Positions 1 to 13,600 of a stretch of DNA of 64,000 nt are shown here, piece by piece. A model generated the notes under the pieces. That model had not been told where the DNA came from and ran no database searches. It saw only the letters and a program-made list of their open reading frames with translations. The first letter of the stretch is position 1, and each line of letters opens with the position of its first letter. Source of the stretch: Linepithema humile (taxonomy: Eukaryota > Arthropoda > Insecta > Hymenoptera > Formicidae). The position numbers were made by a program, and so were the translations under genes. The DNA lies in contig NC_090132.1 in NCBI RefSeq assembly GCF_040581485.1, forward strand, positions 5,777,001-5,841,000, read 5' to 3'.

Positions 1-2919
1 TGCATTTTTGAGTCACATCCTAGAGAGTTCCGATAATGGCATGCATATTTAGCCGTGTATTATTAGTACTTAAAAAAATCTCAAACGTAGAAAAAAGTGA
101 TAATATTATGTATTAAAAAGAAATAAAAAGAATTATCTTTTCTAGATAAAAAATTTTAGATATTTTTATCATATATAACATGCTGCTCTTGTGACATTTC
201 TTGCTAACCATAATCATAATCATTTTGTTTTGTTAAGTATTAAAATAAGTATTAACTAAGTATCAATTAAATATTAATGTAATGTATAAAATATCATATA
301 TCAAAGTGTTGGTATATTAAATAAATCTAATTTCGACAAAAGAGCTCGGATTATACGCGAATCGAACTCTATACATGTAGTTTAATGAAACCGTGTTTTC
401 AATTATGAAACAAAAGGAAGAGTCGCTAACTCAAATTGATCGCATTAGACTTAGTTTGCTTTGCCATCAAACTACTTGTATCGAGTGAAACGGTGGCAGA
501 TAGCACTGCGTGGAAATTTGAGGGACTGTTTATTCCTATAGGTCAAAACCATCGCGCCGCTGATATATCCTCCTAAACCATCATCTTTGCCCGGCAGGCA
601 CGTTCCGCTCTTAAACGATAACTTTCTGCGAATGATTAACAACCAACCAAGCAAATGATTTGATCTGAGTGAAATCCGTGAAACAAGAGAATGTATACAT
701 TTTAACGTGAATTCAAACTTTGTATGCTGCGTTTCATTTCCGCTGTAAGAGCGATTAGAGAGAAAATTTTGGATGGAATTGCACGAACATGATGTAAAAG
801 CAATCGGATAGAGTATCAAGTACTGTGACTATTGCATCTATACATACATTTATCTTGTTTTAATAGTATTAAATTTCGATGACAGATTTTTCGATCAAGT
901 TGGAATTGATGTTTCACATAAAAAAAAAAGAGAAAAGCTAATAAAAATATAATAAAATCTATTTATCAACTTTTTGATATTCAATTTTTATACGTGGCTG
1001 GCTGTACAAAAATTAACACAATTAAAATTTTATCGAGGAAACAAATATCAACAAGCCCATCAAAAAGAATTGCAATACTGTTCGACTAATTCTGTTTGAT
1101 GCAATAATATTTTTGTAATATCATAATCTTTCATGGAGCTAATCAACTTTTAATCGATGTTATCTTAGGGATTACACTAACTCGGTGGTGACATCGAATT
1201 GCTGCAAGGTAAAATTTGCTAGTGCCGGTTGACGATCGATTTTTCCGGACGTATAACCGGGTCGACCCGGCTGCTATGTGTGTGAAGTATGCGCGTGAAT
1301 GTGTGAGTGTATGAAATTACCGAAGGTACCACGCATTCGTCTGTATTCACGCCAGGACACATTATTATCAAGCGCGACTTTAGACGGACGTATGTAAATG
1401 ACTTTCACGCGCGATCATTGGCTCATCGTACTCGAGTTAGATTCCCGTGGTAGAGCCGTCGGTCGACGTCACAGTTATAGCTTACTCTATTTTCGCTTAT
1501 CTCGAGTCCACCACGGTCTTCTCCTCTGCCGAATCTCTTTCTCACTCATGTATTTCTGGCTTGACTTCTCGCGAAGTACGCACACGCCGCAGAATCGCGA
1601 GGAAACACACAGTTCGAAGTACTTCGATTAAATTTATTTTTGTTTTTGTTCTTCGCTTGTGTAAATTGTCCGCGATTCCAGAAAGAACCGCCCGACAGTT
1701 CAGAAATAAATTTCACGATACTTAGTTTTCAAATAATATCACAAAGTTTGTGTATTTCAGATTTTCTAAAAGATTGAATATAAGAAAATAAAGTGGATAA
1801 AAAGAATGATGGTTGTTTTGACATTAACATATTCATAATTTTTTTTGTGTCATCAAACATATTTATACCTTCAATTTGTTTCAAATAAACTTTATCGGAT
1901 CAAGATTTGAAGCTTAGAAGCGTAGTTAATGTTCAAAAATTTTAAATATGTAAAAAAAAAGATTAAATAATTCCTTAATCTTTCTCGCCCGATCACACGA
2001 AAAGTTTTAGACTTTAAAGTTCAGAAAATACGTATTTTCTAAGACACCCCATCCTGGAAATATGACCCTACTGTGAATTTATATTACCCTTATTTAGATA
2101 AACATTGATGTATTTCATTACCATTAATATGACATAACATACTTCATGAATATAAAACACGGATAATCTTTTGTATAAAATAATCGTTATTTTTAAAATA
2201 ATGATGTTTAACCACGTAAAAGTCATGAAGAAAATATTGTTAAATTCATGAAATACCGCAAAATAGCTTTAATCGGTAATCGATTCGTCCAAAACTCTTC
2301 GCCGCCACGAAACTATCGAAAAATTCAACAGTTGCTTTGCCCACGTAGTTACCGATACTTTCGTGATAAATCGAGAATGCTTGCACAATGATGAGAGCTG
2401 TCAATAATTCGTGCTACAAAAGAGCGTGTACACGTTTAACAAGTTTTTCATCGCTTTCGCCGTTAAGCAAACGTCGATGGTTTATAAAGTGTTCGGGAAA
2501 CTACAACGATAGAGTGCAGAATTTGGAAAATATTTAAAGATAAAAAATTCAGTATAAAACTCTCTAAAAATATTTCAGATATTAAATATCGTAAAATCCA
2601 GCAGCTTAAAATAAAGTGCACAGACAGCCTACGCATAGTACGTAGATCAAGAGCTAAGATCTCGCTTAGATTTAAAGATCGTAAAAGTTTGCTTGTTAAA
2701 AAATTGAGAAACTAAAATGTAACGCTTATAATCTTCTTCCGCGAGAAGCTACAAATGTAAAAACGCGATAGTCTACATTTAAAAACATCTATTCCAAGAA
2801 TTTAAGATTAAAAAAAGTTTTAAGATTCTATTAGATTTAAATATGTACTTCTCACATTTTCGTAACAAGCAAAATTGTTTTCTACGATTTCGTTTACAGG
2901 TAAAAGAATGATTTCTGAC
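1..2919. other. Intron or gene-flank DNA left of exon 2 of the left-hand gene; no exon recognised
   Basis: This AT-rich stretch follows, on the minus strand, the donor site of the exon at 2920-3183, so it is most simply the next intron of that gene. Open frames here (for example 115 codons on the minus strand near 472-819 and 77-92 codons on the plus strand near 1398-1725) show no recognisable domain and lack convincing paired splice sites. I see no RNA gene or long repeat. Confidence 0.5.
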
Positions 2920-3183
2920 CTTTGCTGGTGAGACTGAAGCTACGGAGTCTATAACTATCCTCATCTTCGCCATCCTCCCGCGGTGGCATCTGAGACGAGA
3001 CATCGGGCACATCCAGAAAGGCGTTGCTCTTCCTATGATGCGTGTGATGCATGCTCTGCCCTCGTCGGCTACCTCGTCTCCTGATTCCTGGACTGATGTC
3101 ATTCTCGGTCAATTTCGGCTCGCTACTGCAGTGGGCCGACTTCATGGTTCCCTCGTGATGATGGTGATGATGATGGGCAGCAG
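2920..3183 (-). CDS. Internal coding exon (exon 2) of an unidentified Ser/Arg-rich protein; gene continues off the left edge
   Basis: On the minus strand a pyrimidine-containing tract ending in TTTCAG precedes the exon, and the donor reads AAAG/GTCAGAAAT. The exon holds 2 bases, 87 codons and 1 base, and its phase fits the exon at 5406-5664 (G + CT gives Ala). The peptide starts with Ala residues and a run of seven His. It continues with a basic stretch (RRRGSRRG, HHTHHRKS), an acidic patch (EDGEDED) and ends SYRLRSFSLTSKG. The His run and Ser/Arg motifs suggest a disordered, phosphorylatable segment. I do not recognise a catalytic domain. The final motif reminds me weakly of N-terminal regions of insect RGK-type (Rad/Rem/Gem) GTPases, which modulate calcium channels. 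That is recollection, not proof, and the GTPase core would have to lie left of the window. Confidence 0.75.
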
Positions 3184-5405
3184 CTGAAATCGAAGAGAGC
3201 ACTACTTTTATATAAGCTCGATATACAAACTTGGCTAAAAGCCATAGTCAATATCAATCATGTGTATCAATGTCAATTGATATCAAAGGCAATAGATGAA
3301 ACTAGTCATCCTTTCAACTGTTGCGCTAAACTTTTTGTATTGCAGTGCGTAAAAAGTATTGTAAAAAGCACTGCAAAAAGTATTTCAATATAATTATTAA
3401 CAAAGAGTATTAAAAACAGAATGTAAAAATTTACTGTGCCGTTTAATATGTAAAGCTATGCAAACAATATGGAAATCCTGTAAGCTCTTTTAATTATATT
3501 ATTTACCATTATTCCTGATTCTTTGTTTCTCTTTTATTTATACATGCGTTTTATTGCAGTTTAAAATAATCACTGCGTAGAGAGCATTTCCCTTTGTCAT
3601 TTCATTAAGAAAAAATTTAATTTTTGCTGAAATATATTTTTGATATTCGGCTTTGATATGCTGCAATGTCACGAAAATATATGGATTTTACAATAGAATG
3701 TGTGTGTTTAAGTAACACATAAAATTGTTAGGAAAAAAATTCTTTAACCAATCAATAGAGCAATCATTGGAGCAGAACAAATGCGTTCCTTTTCAACTTC
3801 GTGTCGATCGAGTGTTTTTTTTTTTTCAGCAAAGAAGAGTAAAGCAAAGAACGGAGCATTTTTCAAAGGTACTACACCAATTACATCGCAAAACCGGCGC
3901 GTGGAAAGCCGAGTGATTTAGTACAAGTCTTGAGAGTTGTCGGGAAATGAAACTAAATGATGCGAAAAGGGAAAGAGAAGCAGGCTCAGATAGCTTAACA
4001 CATTTTCGAATATTTGCTTTGCTTAATCGCAAAGTTTATCAAGCGAATAAATTCCCCTATTTCACCATACATATTCATCCACTTCAAGAAAACAAAATCT
4101 CTCATTTAAATGCAATCGCGATTGAATGAACTTTAAAACCGGAATTAATTCTACATTTATAACAAGAAACATAATATTACATGTTAATTGCACATATAAT
4201 AACAAACAATATTAAAATAATAAATTAAAATATTATATTAAGATATTATAATAGAATAGGAACACGGCTTAGAAATATTTAATCATTGACTTTATAATAT
4301 TTTATCACATTGCATAACAATTGCGTTCGAAATTAATAGTATAATACGCAATTAAATTAGTAAGATAACGTTTATATGACAAAATAATTTTTTACAATAT
4401 ATATATTACGTGGAATTGCAAGTAATTTATTTCTAAAAAATATCAAGAAGTAAAAAAATATTATTATTTTAATAAAAAACTTTATTGCTTAATTGGGTAT
4501 CCATTTACCGAATAAGAAATACCAACTAAGTTCTATTACCTCGGCATATTATACTGAAATTTTACCCGTGTAAACTTTAATTAAAATCCGCGTCTTGGTT
4601 GCATTACATTTACGTACAAGTATAACAAATTACTCTCCTAAATATTCTTGTTCTTTGTTAAAACGTCTCCGTGTCTCCGGAGTTTTAAATGTACAGCGAA
4701 AGCACTATGCTGCGCAAATCTGGCGACACGGGGCGAGTTTCTAAACTAGTAGTGACACGGTGGCATACGACGACATGTTTGGACTGTCAGTGACCTACTA
4801 GCCAAATCCACGTACAAGAATAGCAGCCGCAATAATTTCAAGAACTCTTGTGAGACTAAAGCGGCGTGTTACCAGTGCAATATCGTAAGCTTCGGAGTAC
4901 ACTTTGCTCTTTCACCGGGAGAGATCGTACGTCACCGGTGACGTTTCCACGAGTTTATCGGGTAATGTCGAAGTCATGCCCGTCACTCTGCCACGTAATC
5001 CTGTCGCGTAAAATAGACCTTTATGTACCTCGAGATTCAATCTCGGCCAAAAATGTTTGTATCTTCATCATTAGGGAAAAGTTCAACACGCAAACAATCA
5101 TTTGACATTTCAAACCTTCAAATACTTAGTTATATATTTCCAATTAAAAACTTTCTAAGAAAAAAAGTGAGTCATTGGCATAGATAAACTAGCCGATAAA
5201 TTACAGAATATCTTAAAAATTCAAAAGAGAAATTAAACTTGTCAACCGTAAAATAATTATGATTTACAAATTTCAAAATCTTTAAATGCATAAATTTTTA
5301 AATCCTTTTCAAAGATTCACGAATTCTAATTAGGTCACATTCAATTCTCACGCAAGATCCCACGCATCGTTACCTTATCCCCATTTCAGCCATTACTATC
5401 ATTAC
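3184..5405 (-). other. Intron of the left-hand gene
   Basis: This 2.2-kb AT-rich interval lies between two phase-compatible minus-strand exons. It begins (minus strand) with GTAATG and ends with TTTCAG. Small open frames at 3725-4129 and 4866-5105 have no recognisable content and are treated as chance. No other feature was seen. Confidence 0.65.
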
Positions 5406-5664
5406 CTTGGGCGGCAGCACGGCGACGGATGCTTTTATTTCCGCCGGAAACACGGGCGCTCTGGGATCTCGTAGCTGGTCTGCGTCTTCTCGTGGGTGTA
5501 CTACTATCTGGTGTTCCACTGCCGCTGTCCCTTTCCCGTTCTCCTCTCTCCCTTTCGCGGGCTCCCGAGGGTGGCATAGCCTCCAGCATTTGTTCCATAC
5601 TGGAAAATCCCGGAGCACAAATCGAAGCCGATCTGGTTTTCCGGCGAAGCGAGTCTTCTGCCAT
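5406..5664 (-). CDS. Probable first coding exon of the left-hand gene (start codon to phase-1 donor)
   Basis: An ATG at 5664-5662 opens 86 codons plus one base before a GTAATG donor. The frame has an in-frame TAA four codons upstream, so this ATG (context aaaggATGG) is the natural start. The peptide begins MAEDSLRRKTRSAS and contains SMEQMLEAMPP. It then becomes a charged Arg/Glu stretch, followed by Ser/Thr/Pro/Arg-rich sequence (STPTRRRRPATRSQSARVS), and ends in a basic Ala run. No membrane segment or signal peptide is visible. The joined first two exons give 174 codons of low-complexity, basic, probably disordered sequence. The RRKTRSAS and RSQSARVS patches resemble basophilic-kinase or 14-3-3 target sites. 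The family is not recognised with confidence. Another 5' exon with a splice just before the ATG (gaaag/G) cannot be excluded, but that acceptor has a poor pyrimidine tract. Confidence 0.7.
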
Positions 5665-8600
5665 CCTTTCAAATTATCACAGCTACCACTGTATCTTCTC
5701 GTCACTAATCACGACCCGGCGCTTTCGCCTTTTAATGACGATTATCTTCTAATTATATATTCTCCGGGTTTCCCGCTAATTTCTTCCTTTTCCACGAATT
5801 ATTCTCTGTAGCTTTGTAAAGTCTATATCTCACTTATTGATCACAAAGTACAACGATATGTGGGCATTGTTTTTATCGCAATTTTTGCATTTTTTAAATG
5901 CTAGACACGAGTGTGTGCGTGTATTAGTAGAAGCATTTATTCATAAAATTTATTTTTATCTTGAAAATGTCGCACCATGTGTGATTTCCGGAATGTCTCT
6001 TCAAGCGACTCAAAACTATGGTTTGTATGACGCGATTATCAGTAAAGTCGCTAAAGATATACGAGATATCCTTGAATATGAGAACGCCACGAATCCGATA
6101 TCACGTCGACAAATCCTGCGTCGTTCCAAAGTAAACCCTTGCACTTTTCTTCATTCTACAAATAAAATATAAAATGGTTGATATTTTTTGGTCACGTATG
6201 TATGAATAATTACAGCCACGGCAAATAGCGTTTTCCCTAAATTGGTGGAACAATCGTGCGTTTATCGTGTTTCTTTTTTGTGCCCATTTTCTTTTTTACA
6301 TCTTTCCTATCGTTATTCTGCCGGAAATTTGCTCGCATGTTAATTAGACCCACCCTGTCAATTAATATCTCCATTACTTCGTCGCCGCAAACGCGTCTTC
6401 GAAAGCGGATATAAACTTATAAATGTCATGCAATATTTCTTAGCATCAATATTCTGAATATTTAATTATTCTGAATTGTTTAAAATAAATATTTTATTTA
6501 AACTAACATTGACTAGAAGTAATATTAAAAGTAAAGCAAATCTAGTTTTTAATAAAATATTTTATTAACGTTAAATAAATGAATTTTTTTTTCACAAGTT
6601 AAAAACGTTAAATAATTTAAATATGAATTTGCGTTTCAGTTTTAGCACTGTTTGAGCGACTGCTTGATTCAATAGAACTAGATTGTGAAATATTAATGAT
6701 TAGAAATGTATCTTGCTTTCTGATTAAGTAGAATAAACATTGGTGACTATGTCAAGTGTATAGTTGGCAGCATCTGAAGTTTCACGAAACCCGACGAAAG
6801 ACAACTCGGTGGGTTGTCGAAGCTGTCGAAGTTGGCGAACAGTGAGCGCGATACAGCTGAAAGATATCGGTGCGCGAAGGCGTTCCGGCAACTATAATCG
6901 AGTATTGACAAAGGAAAGCTCAGTCTGAACCAACACAATTTCACAACGCCTTATTAACGTACTCTCTTCGATAGAGTTTGTTCTTGTCACGTAATAATTT
7001 ACTTTTAAACTATAAGAGAATGCGAAGGAAATTAAATCGCTTGTTTCTAAATATAATTAAATTTTTATTCCAATAATTTTATGGTTGCATTATTTAATTT
7101 TATGGATTAATATACAGTTGAATTATACATATATTATATATATTTTTTTAATGAAATCTTATTTAAAGTATTAAATTGTATATATTAATACTTAAAAAGT
7201 ATCACCTTATTTTTTCTCTCGTGTAAAAGTTAAAATATAACTATAACTCTACACACATGACATTATTTTGCACCGTCTTCTTCCTCTCTTTGTTTAAAAG
7301 ATAATATTTCTTTTCTTTTCTTTCAGTTTACACTTGTTAATATATTTAAATAAAAATTTAAATTCTTTGGAACACAAAGAATGATAATAAAAATATATAA
7401 TATAACAGAATTATTTTGCGATGTATTCTTTATTAATTAAACTGTTTGCATGTTATAAGAACAAAATAAAAGAGATATTCTACATATAAAATTTATTCTG
7501 TTATTATCATAACGCAAAAACCGCGAGTTCTTGCATGGCATAAAATAAAAATGACAAAGAAATTTCTTCAACAAATGTGTGATGTTGCAAAGAACTTTAT
7601 TTAAAATACTTCCCTTACAAGGTATCTCTTCTGTGAAACAATATATGCACGCGAGGACGCGTTTATCAGAGATAGACCGTAGGATTAAGTAGAGGAAGTG
7701 AAGCTTTATCTCCTCTTATTGACAAGCGTAAGAAAAGGTCTCACATACGAGGTTCCTCATCGATATTATGTGTTAAATCGATAGCTGTAAGTGCTCTATG
7801 TATTCACGCAACATTACATTATGACATCAATATTACGAAATGTCATAAAAAAGCATCGTTGCAAAAATTACATGCTGCCCTTATAAAGCCGTAATATTTT
7901 TACTGTTCTTATGTAATTGTTACTTTAACTACAGTTATTACTATGTAATAATCGAGATTTTAAAGTTGATATTGCAAGGAATTAAATGATCCAATGCATT
8001 TTCCTATCTCTCATACAATGGTAATCGTTTTGTGTATTATTGAATCGCAATTATTTTTGTATGCAATGCCGTGAAACATTAAAATTAAATCACTCTTATG
8101 CTTTTAATAATCTCTATTTAGCTCTACAATTTCTTGAATTATCGTATATTAAAATCTAGTTTGGATATACAATAAATTTCACGCACGAGTCTCAAAATAG
8201 CCAAAATGTATTGGTCTATAATTAGTGACCTGCTTTCTATTAGCATCATCGTGACTGAGATAAACTATTTTTTTAAAAAGTATTTTTTACCTGTTTTTCT
8301 TAAAATATTAAATCCCATTTCTAACTAATGAATTATTTCTTTTAAGTAACATTTTTTAAAATTACAATTACGTGAATTTAAGATAAAGAATATTACTTTT
8401 GTTAATATTTAGTAGAAAAAAAATTAAAAAATAATTAAAAAAGATTTTGTCTATAGAAATAGCGTGATTACTAGAATGATTAAATTTAATTAAGATTTAA
8501 TTTAATTAAATTCAGCTTAAATTAGATTAAATTTAATAATATATTATTCAATATATAATATTTACCTTTTTAAATTTTTTTTCATAAAATAATGTATTTT

Positions 8601-8811
8601 AATTTGCAATTATTAAATCAAGCACATCTAACATATATTTTGTAATAATTATTTGTCGGTTAAAGCTCTAGTGACCAGTATTTCTTTATTCAATTACTCA
8701 ATGTTATCAACTTACCACGGAAGGGTTAAGGGCAAAATAGCAAGACACCGTGCGCCCTTCGAGATTTTCAAAGTCGGAGCATCGGTTTTTTTTCTACGCG
8801 ATAATTACTCT

Positions 8812-8812
8812 A

Positions 8813-8849
<37 letters not shown>

Positions 8850-8853
8850 CCCC
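8812..8853. repeat. CT-rich microsatellite
   Basis: A run of CT dinucleotides interrupted by TT and ending in a C run is seen directly. It generates a spurious Leu/Ser-rich open frame on the plus strand. Confidence 0.9.
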
Positions 8854-9439
8854 TCTTCGTCAACTTATTTTTTTCTCCGATGATTAATTATAGAGCGTTT
8901 TACATAAATCTTCTAGAGGAGATGCATAAACATCTCAACCGATCTATCCCCTTGCACATTCGCCTCCGCGTCTCACTCCCCTAAGAGCTTTGCCGCGACT
9001 GTAATTATCCCTCTTTTTCGATACTCGGCAACCTCTGCCCTTTAACTACGATTATATCGAGAAATGATTCACGCGCTTTTCACTCTTTTTCTCTTTCTCT
9101 CGAAAAATCGCTCCGAAATATCGCGGTGTCTCATCCGCCTCATCCGAATTAATTATCTCTCCAGATCGATTTGCCGCGTACAGTGATCGATCCTTACCAC
9201 TTTAGGCCGTCAGCGACCGTGGAATCTCTTCTCGTCATTTTCTACTTCGATTTTCTCCGCAATTACGACCTCGAATCACATGTCTCAATCGCTTATACGC
9301 GAGCGCGTCCCGACGACACGACGCACGTCCGACAATGCGCGGCACACTGAAAGCAGCCCGGCGTCGTGGCGGCCGCTAGAGCGAGAAGCGACGCGGCGAC
9401 GCCAGGCGTCGGCGTCAGTCCTCTCACACGCCCTCGTCA

Positions 9440-9497
9440 CCAACCACGACCACGACGAAGAGGACGATGACGATGACGACAACGACGACGAAGAAGT
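9440..9497. repeat. GAC/GAT-rich imperfect trinucleotide tract
   Basis: Imperfect GAC/GAT/GAA triplets would read as an acidic Asp/Glu run on the plus strand and a Ser run on the minus strand. The open plus-strand frame around it (9280-9642) has no recognisable domain and overlaps a CpG-rich patch. I annotate only the repeat. Confidence 0.75.
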
Positions 9498-10611
9498 TGG
9501 CGCACATCCAACTCTGAATGCTCCAGCTTTTCAACACAATTCACCAAACGCAAAGGCGTTTCGCGGGGAATCACCGGAAATGGCAGAATCCAGATGTAGC
9601 GAAGAACTGTTGATAATACTTGTCAATACGTTAATTATTTAACCTCAATTTAAGCAATATATTTATGTCGTTAAGTTCAAAATGAGATCTATTTAAAATC
9701 ATAAGTTCCAGTTTTGTCTTAACATCTAGGTATGTAAAATTTTTGTTTATTAAACAATGTCTTTTAAAAATTTTAAATTTGTATAAGACAAAAATTCACA
9801 TGTCTAATTTAGTATATCTTATTAAAATCAGTCTTATATTATAATTAGTTTTATTTGTACCTTTTTGTGAATTTTATTGTTTTCTTTACATCCTTTATTT
9901 TAATAAAATGTCATATTTTCTATCAAATTGAAATTTGAAGCTTGCAGACGAAATTCCATTATAATGGCACTCGACAAATGTAATATTATATTATGCATAG
10001 AAAAATGACAAAAGATATGTTTTTAAAAGAACAAAATTTCTAATTTTCCGTCTAAGAAAATTTTTTATATTTTGTAAATGACATGTGATGTAATAGATTT
10101 TATGAGAACTTCATCTTCATTAGATCGCTAGCACTAATTTCGCATAACTTTCAACTATTTCGCAAAAAAAGTCATTACTTTACTTCATCACTTTTGTAAA
10201 TATATTTAAAATAATATTTTCTTAGTTATTATTTTAGAAATTTAAACAATACAGATATTTAAAACAGAATTCTATTTTATTTCTATTCTATACGCGTTCT
10301 ATTCTATTTTAATTTTAAATAATTTCTTATTAACCTGGAATAAATGTTCAAAAGATATCTATAAAAAGATTATTATTAGCATTGATTACGTAGTACAGTC
10401 AGAATGAACTACTGATGTAATATTTATGTACTGCGTAATTTTTTTCAGATTTAATAAAATGAACAAGCTAGCAATCAATTAAATTTCTGATAAGATAATA
10501 AATTTAATGTAATACAAGATAAGATAAATCCTTTTAACGTTACTTCAATAGTATCGATCGAATCGTTTAATATTTTGCGTTTTATTTTCTACATAAAATA
10601 AAATAATTTTG

Positions 10612-10632
10612 TATATATATATATATATATAA
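10612..10632. repeat. TA dinucleotide microsatellite
   Basis: About ten TA units are visible in an AT-rich region. Confidence 0.9.
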
Positions 10633-13600
10633 ATTAAAAGCATTATTTTGAGCAACAAATAACTGAAATAACTTATTATTATTAAATCACTACATTTGCT
10701 GCATCACTATCTGTAAGCTGATCCAAGTAACACGTCATAAAATTTGTTCTTAAGCACCAACCTGTTTAAATTCTGATAATAAGTGTTGAAATCAGCGCAA
10801 ACTAGCTCATGTGATTTCATTCTCAAGAGAACTATTACGAAGTAATACAATTTTAAATCGTTTCGGAAAAGTCATCCTGACATCTTGGCACTGTATCTTG
10901 TTTGAAGAAACCCCTTGATATTTGCTTTATATAAACTAACTACTTGCTTAAATAATTCCTGGTTTATTTTACATAGTCAGTATACTTCATTGCGAAAAGT
11001 GCTGCATCACTATTCCAATGAAACGAGCCGCTAATTTAATAAAACAAGTATAAGCTTTAAGAGAGAATTTCTCAAGATTTGCAAATTAAAATTTTAATTT
11101 GGTTTTAAAAATTTCATTGACGATGAATATACTATCTAATATAATTTAAGATAAAATAGCTAAAGAGATTGAATAGATAATCCTAGATAATTTACACATG
11201 GCTTAAGTTTTATCGCACATGTTGCCTTACAATATATTCGTGTGTCATAATAGAAGGAAGATTCCTAGAAGATACATGTGCTTTTCAACAAACAAAAATA
11301 GAATTCTAAATTACGACATTAATTATTGGTTCAAGAAGAGGATATCGGCTGAAAAACTAACAAACTATAAGAAAATAGTTTCGCAACTTTTCTCATCGAA
11401 AAGAGAGCTCTTATATAATTTCATTAATCCAATAAAAAAGTGTGGTCTTATATTTGTTCTTACTTTCTATATTTTGCTTTAATATATTCATGTTGCAGCT
11501 TTTCGATTTTGATTTGCTGATCTGAGAATGAGACACTCTGGTGACATGGAACTCATTTAAAACATTAAATTTTCTAAATCGAGTTCTTCGTCAATGATAA
11601 TTATATTCGGCACAAGAGGAAAAAGAATAATAGCACCATCTGTAACAAGACATGGAAAAATATTTGTGTAACATAAAAATGTGAATTTTTGTTGAGTCGC
11701 TGGATATGAAATATAAAAGCGTTTTGCGTGGTTGCCGTACAATGTCATTATAACCATTCGTAAAATTTGTCCCTAATGCGGAACACATTATTTATCGATG
11801 CCGAGTTCTCCTCATCCCGTCTCGTTTCGTTCGTCCAACGTTAGACTAAACGGTGCACGCGATGTATTTTTGACTTGTGGTAGTTTAAAGCTATTTCAAG
11901 ATGAAGCCAAGTCAACCTTTTGCATCATCACGATTTCTCGCTTTTACTTTCACCTTTAATTTTTTTTATTTTTTAATATCTTTTCCTTTTTCCATCTCAG
12001 GAAATGTTTTTTTTCTCTTGAGTGAGCTTTCAAACCGTTTATTCTACGATGATGACTCAATGTTGAATACTTTCTCGGTATAAGCATCGCATGACTGCTC
12101 CTAATGTATCAGAAATAGACTTTGAAATACAAGAGAAAGTCTATGAGAATGGTCGAATAATTCGCATAAAAGTTCTTGGAAGTCAAAGAGAGGTAGTCGT
12201 TGATTTTTAATACGATTGAGCTGATATACACTTAAATAAGATTATAAATTTCAAACAGTTTCTCGCTTATAAGTATAAAGTAGCAGAGAAATTTATTCAA
12301 TATTGTCCGCAATAATATTCCGCGATATTTATTGCCATCGTTTTTTTATTATATCGAAAAATAAGTTAATAATTGAGTTTAAAGATAAATTTTTATTTAT
12401 ATGTAAACTATATCTCAAGATTTTAATATAAAAGTTTTAAAATAATTTGTAATTAATTTTTTTTTTGCTTTTGACACTTTACTCGAAACCACTTTTATGA
12501 GACTTGCATTGTTTTATATTTCAAAACTATATTACATAATAATTGCGTGAATATCACCAGTGCGTGTGCACAAAGGGGTTGCTCAAGATAAACAATATTC
12601 CTTTATGGGTCAACTGGCTAATCTATATGATGATTCTACACGCGCAATGCAATCGTGGTGCGCCACATTCGAAATTAGGCATTCCTAATTGCAAATGCCA
12701 TCCGGTGCGTATGGTCGCTTCAAATTCCGTTTCGGCCTAAATATCACCTTTACAATTTCTTGAAGTTGACATTATACATTGGAAAAATACATAATATATT
12801 GGACAAAAATGCATACAGGAAAATGCAAATAAAATGTGAAAAAATGTTTTACAAAGTAAATTTGCTGACAAAGAGTTAATTATTTGGTTAACAGAAAAGT
12901 AAAATATAAATACGTGTTAAAAAAGCACGTTTATAATTTATTGCGTGTATTTGTTCATTATTTCAATATCAAGTGATAAACATTTCCATCAAAGTTTTTG
13001 GCAGTTTTGATGAAAGCTGTGTTTAGCTTGACGTGCGCTCAATTGGAATGGAGATTGCTTGTTATTAATAAATAATTGTGTAGCGGTATACTACATATAA
13101 TCTTTATATGCTGTACCGTATATCGCTAATAATTACGAAATTACTGATAACTAAGTTATATTAAATTTCTAATTTATTTGCCGAATGTTAGTATGTTATA
13201 TTGACAAATATCGGCAAATGTTTCATATTTTACAAATGGTACAATACCAACTAATAGTATAACAAAATTTTATGCAAAGTATTTTGTACAAATTTGAAAA
13301 AAGGTTTTCCAAAGTAAATGTACATGCAACAATTTAATATGTTACAATTAATAATTAATTATTTTTTTATATTAAATGATACATTACATCTTTATTGCAG
13401 CTCTCTCCAATTCCTACTCATGGGAACCCATTGATTTAGTGATAACGCATGTGCATAGCCAGACGAATCCAGACATATATATATATGCGTACGAAGCTAT
13501 ACCTCTTCATCGGAATATTGTGCGCTGGAATAGTTGGTTACGGCTTTATCAAGTGATAAGGTAAAAACGGCAGTGCTATTCCTGATAAAACGCCTGATTC

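Noticed and set aside
5837..6172. 111-codon plus-strand frame just upstream of the left-hand gene
   Set aside because: AT-rich, hydrophobic and Ile/Phe-heavy with no recognisable domain; it starts at a non-ATG codon.
9280..9642. 120-codon plus-strand frame with an acidic run
   Set aside because: The Asp/Glu run is a GAC/GAT repeat in a CpG-rich patch; the rest lacks family features and the opposite strand is also open.
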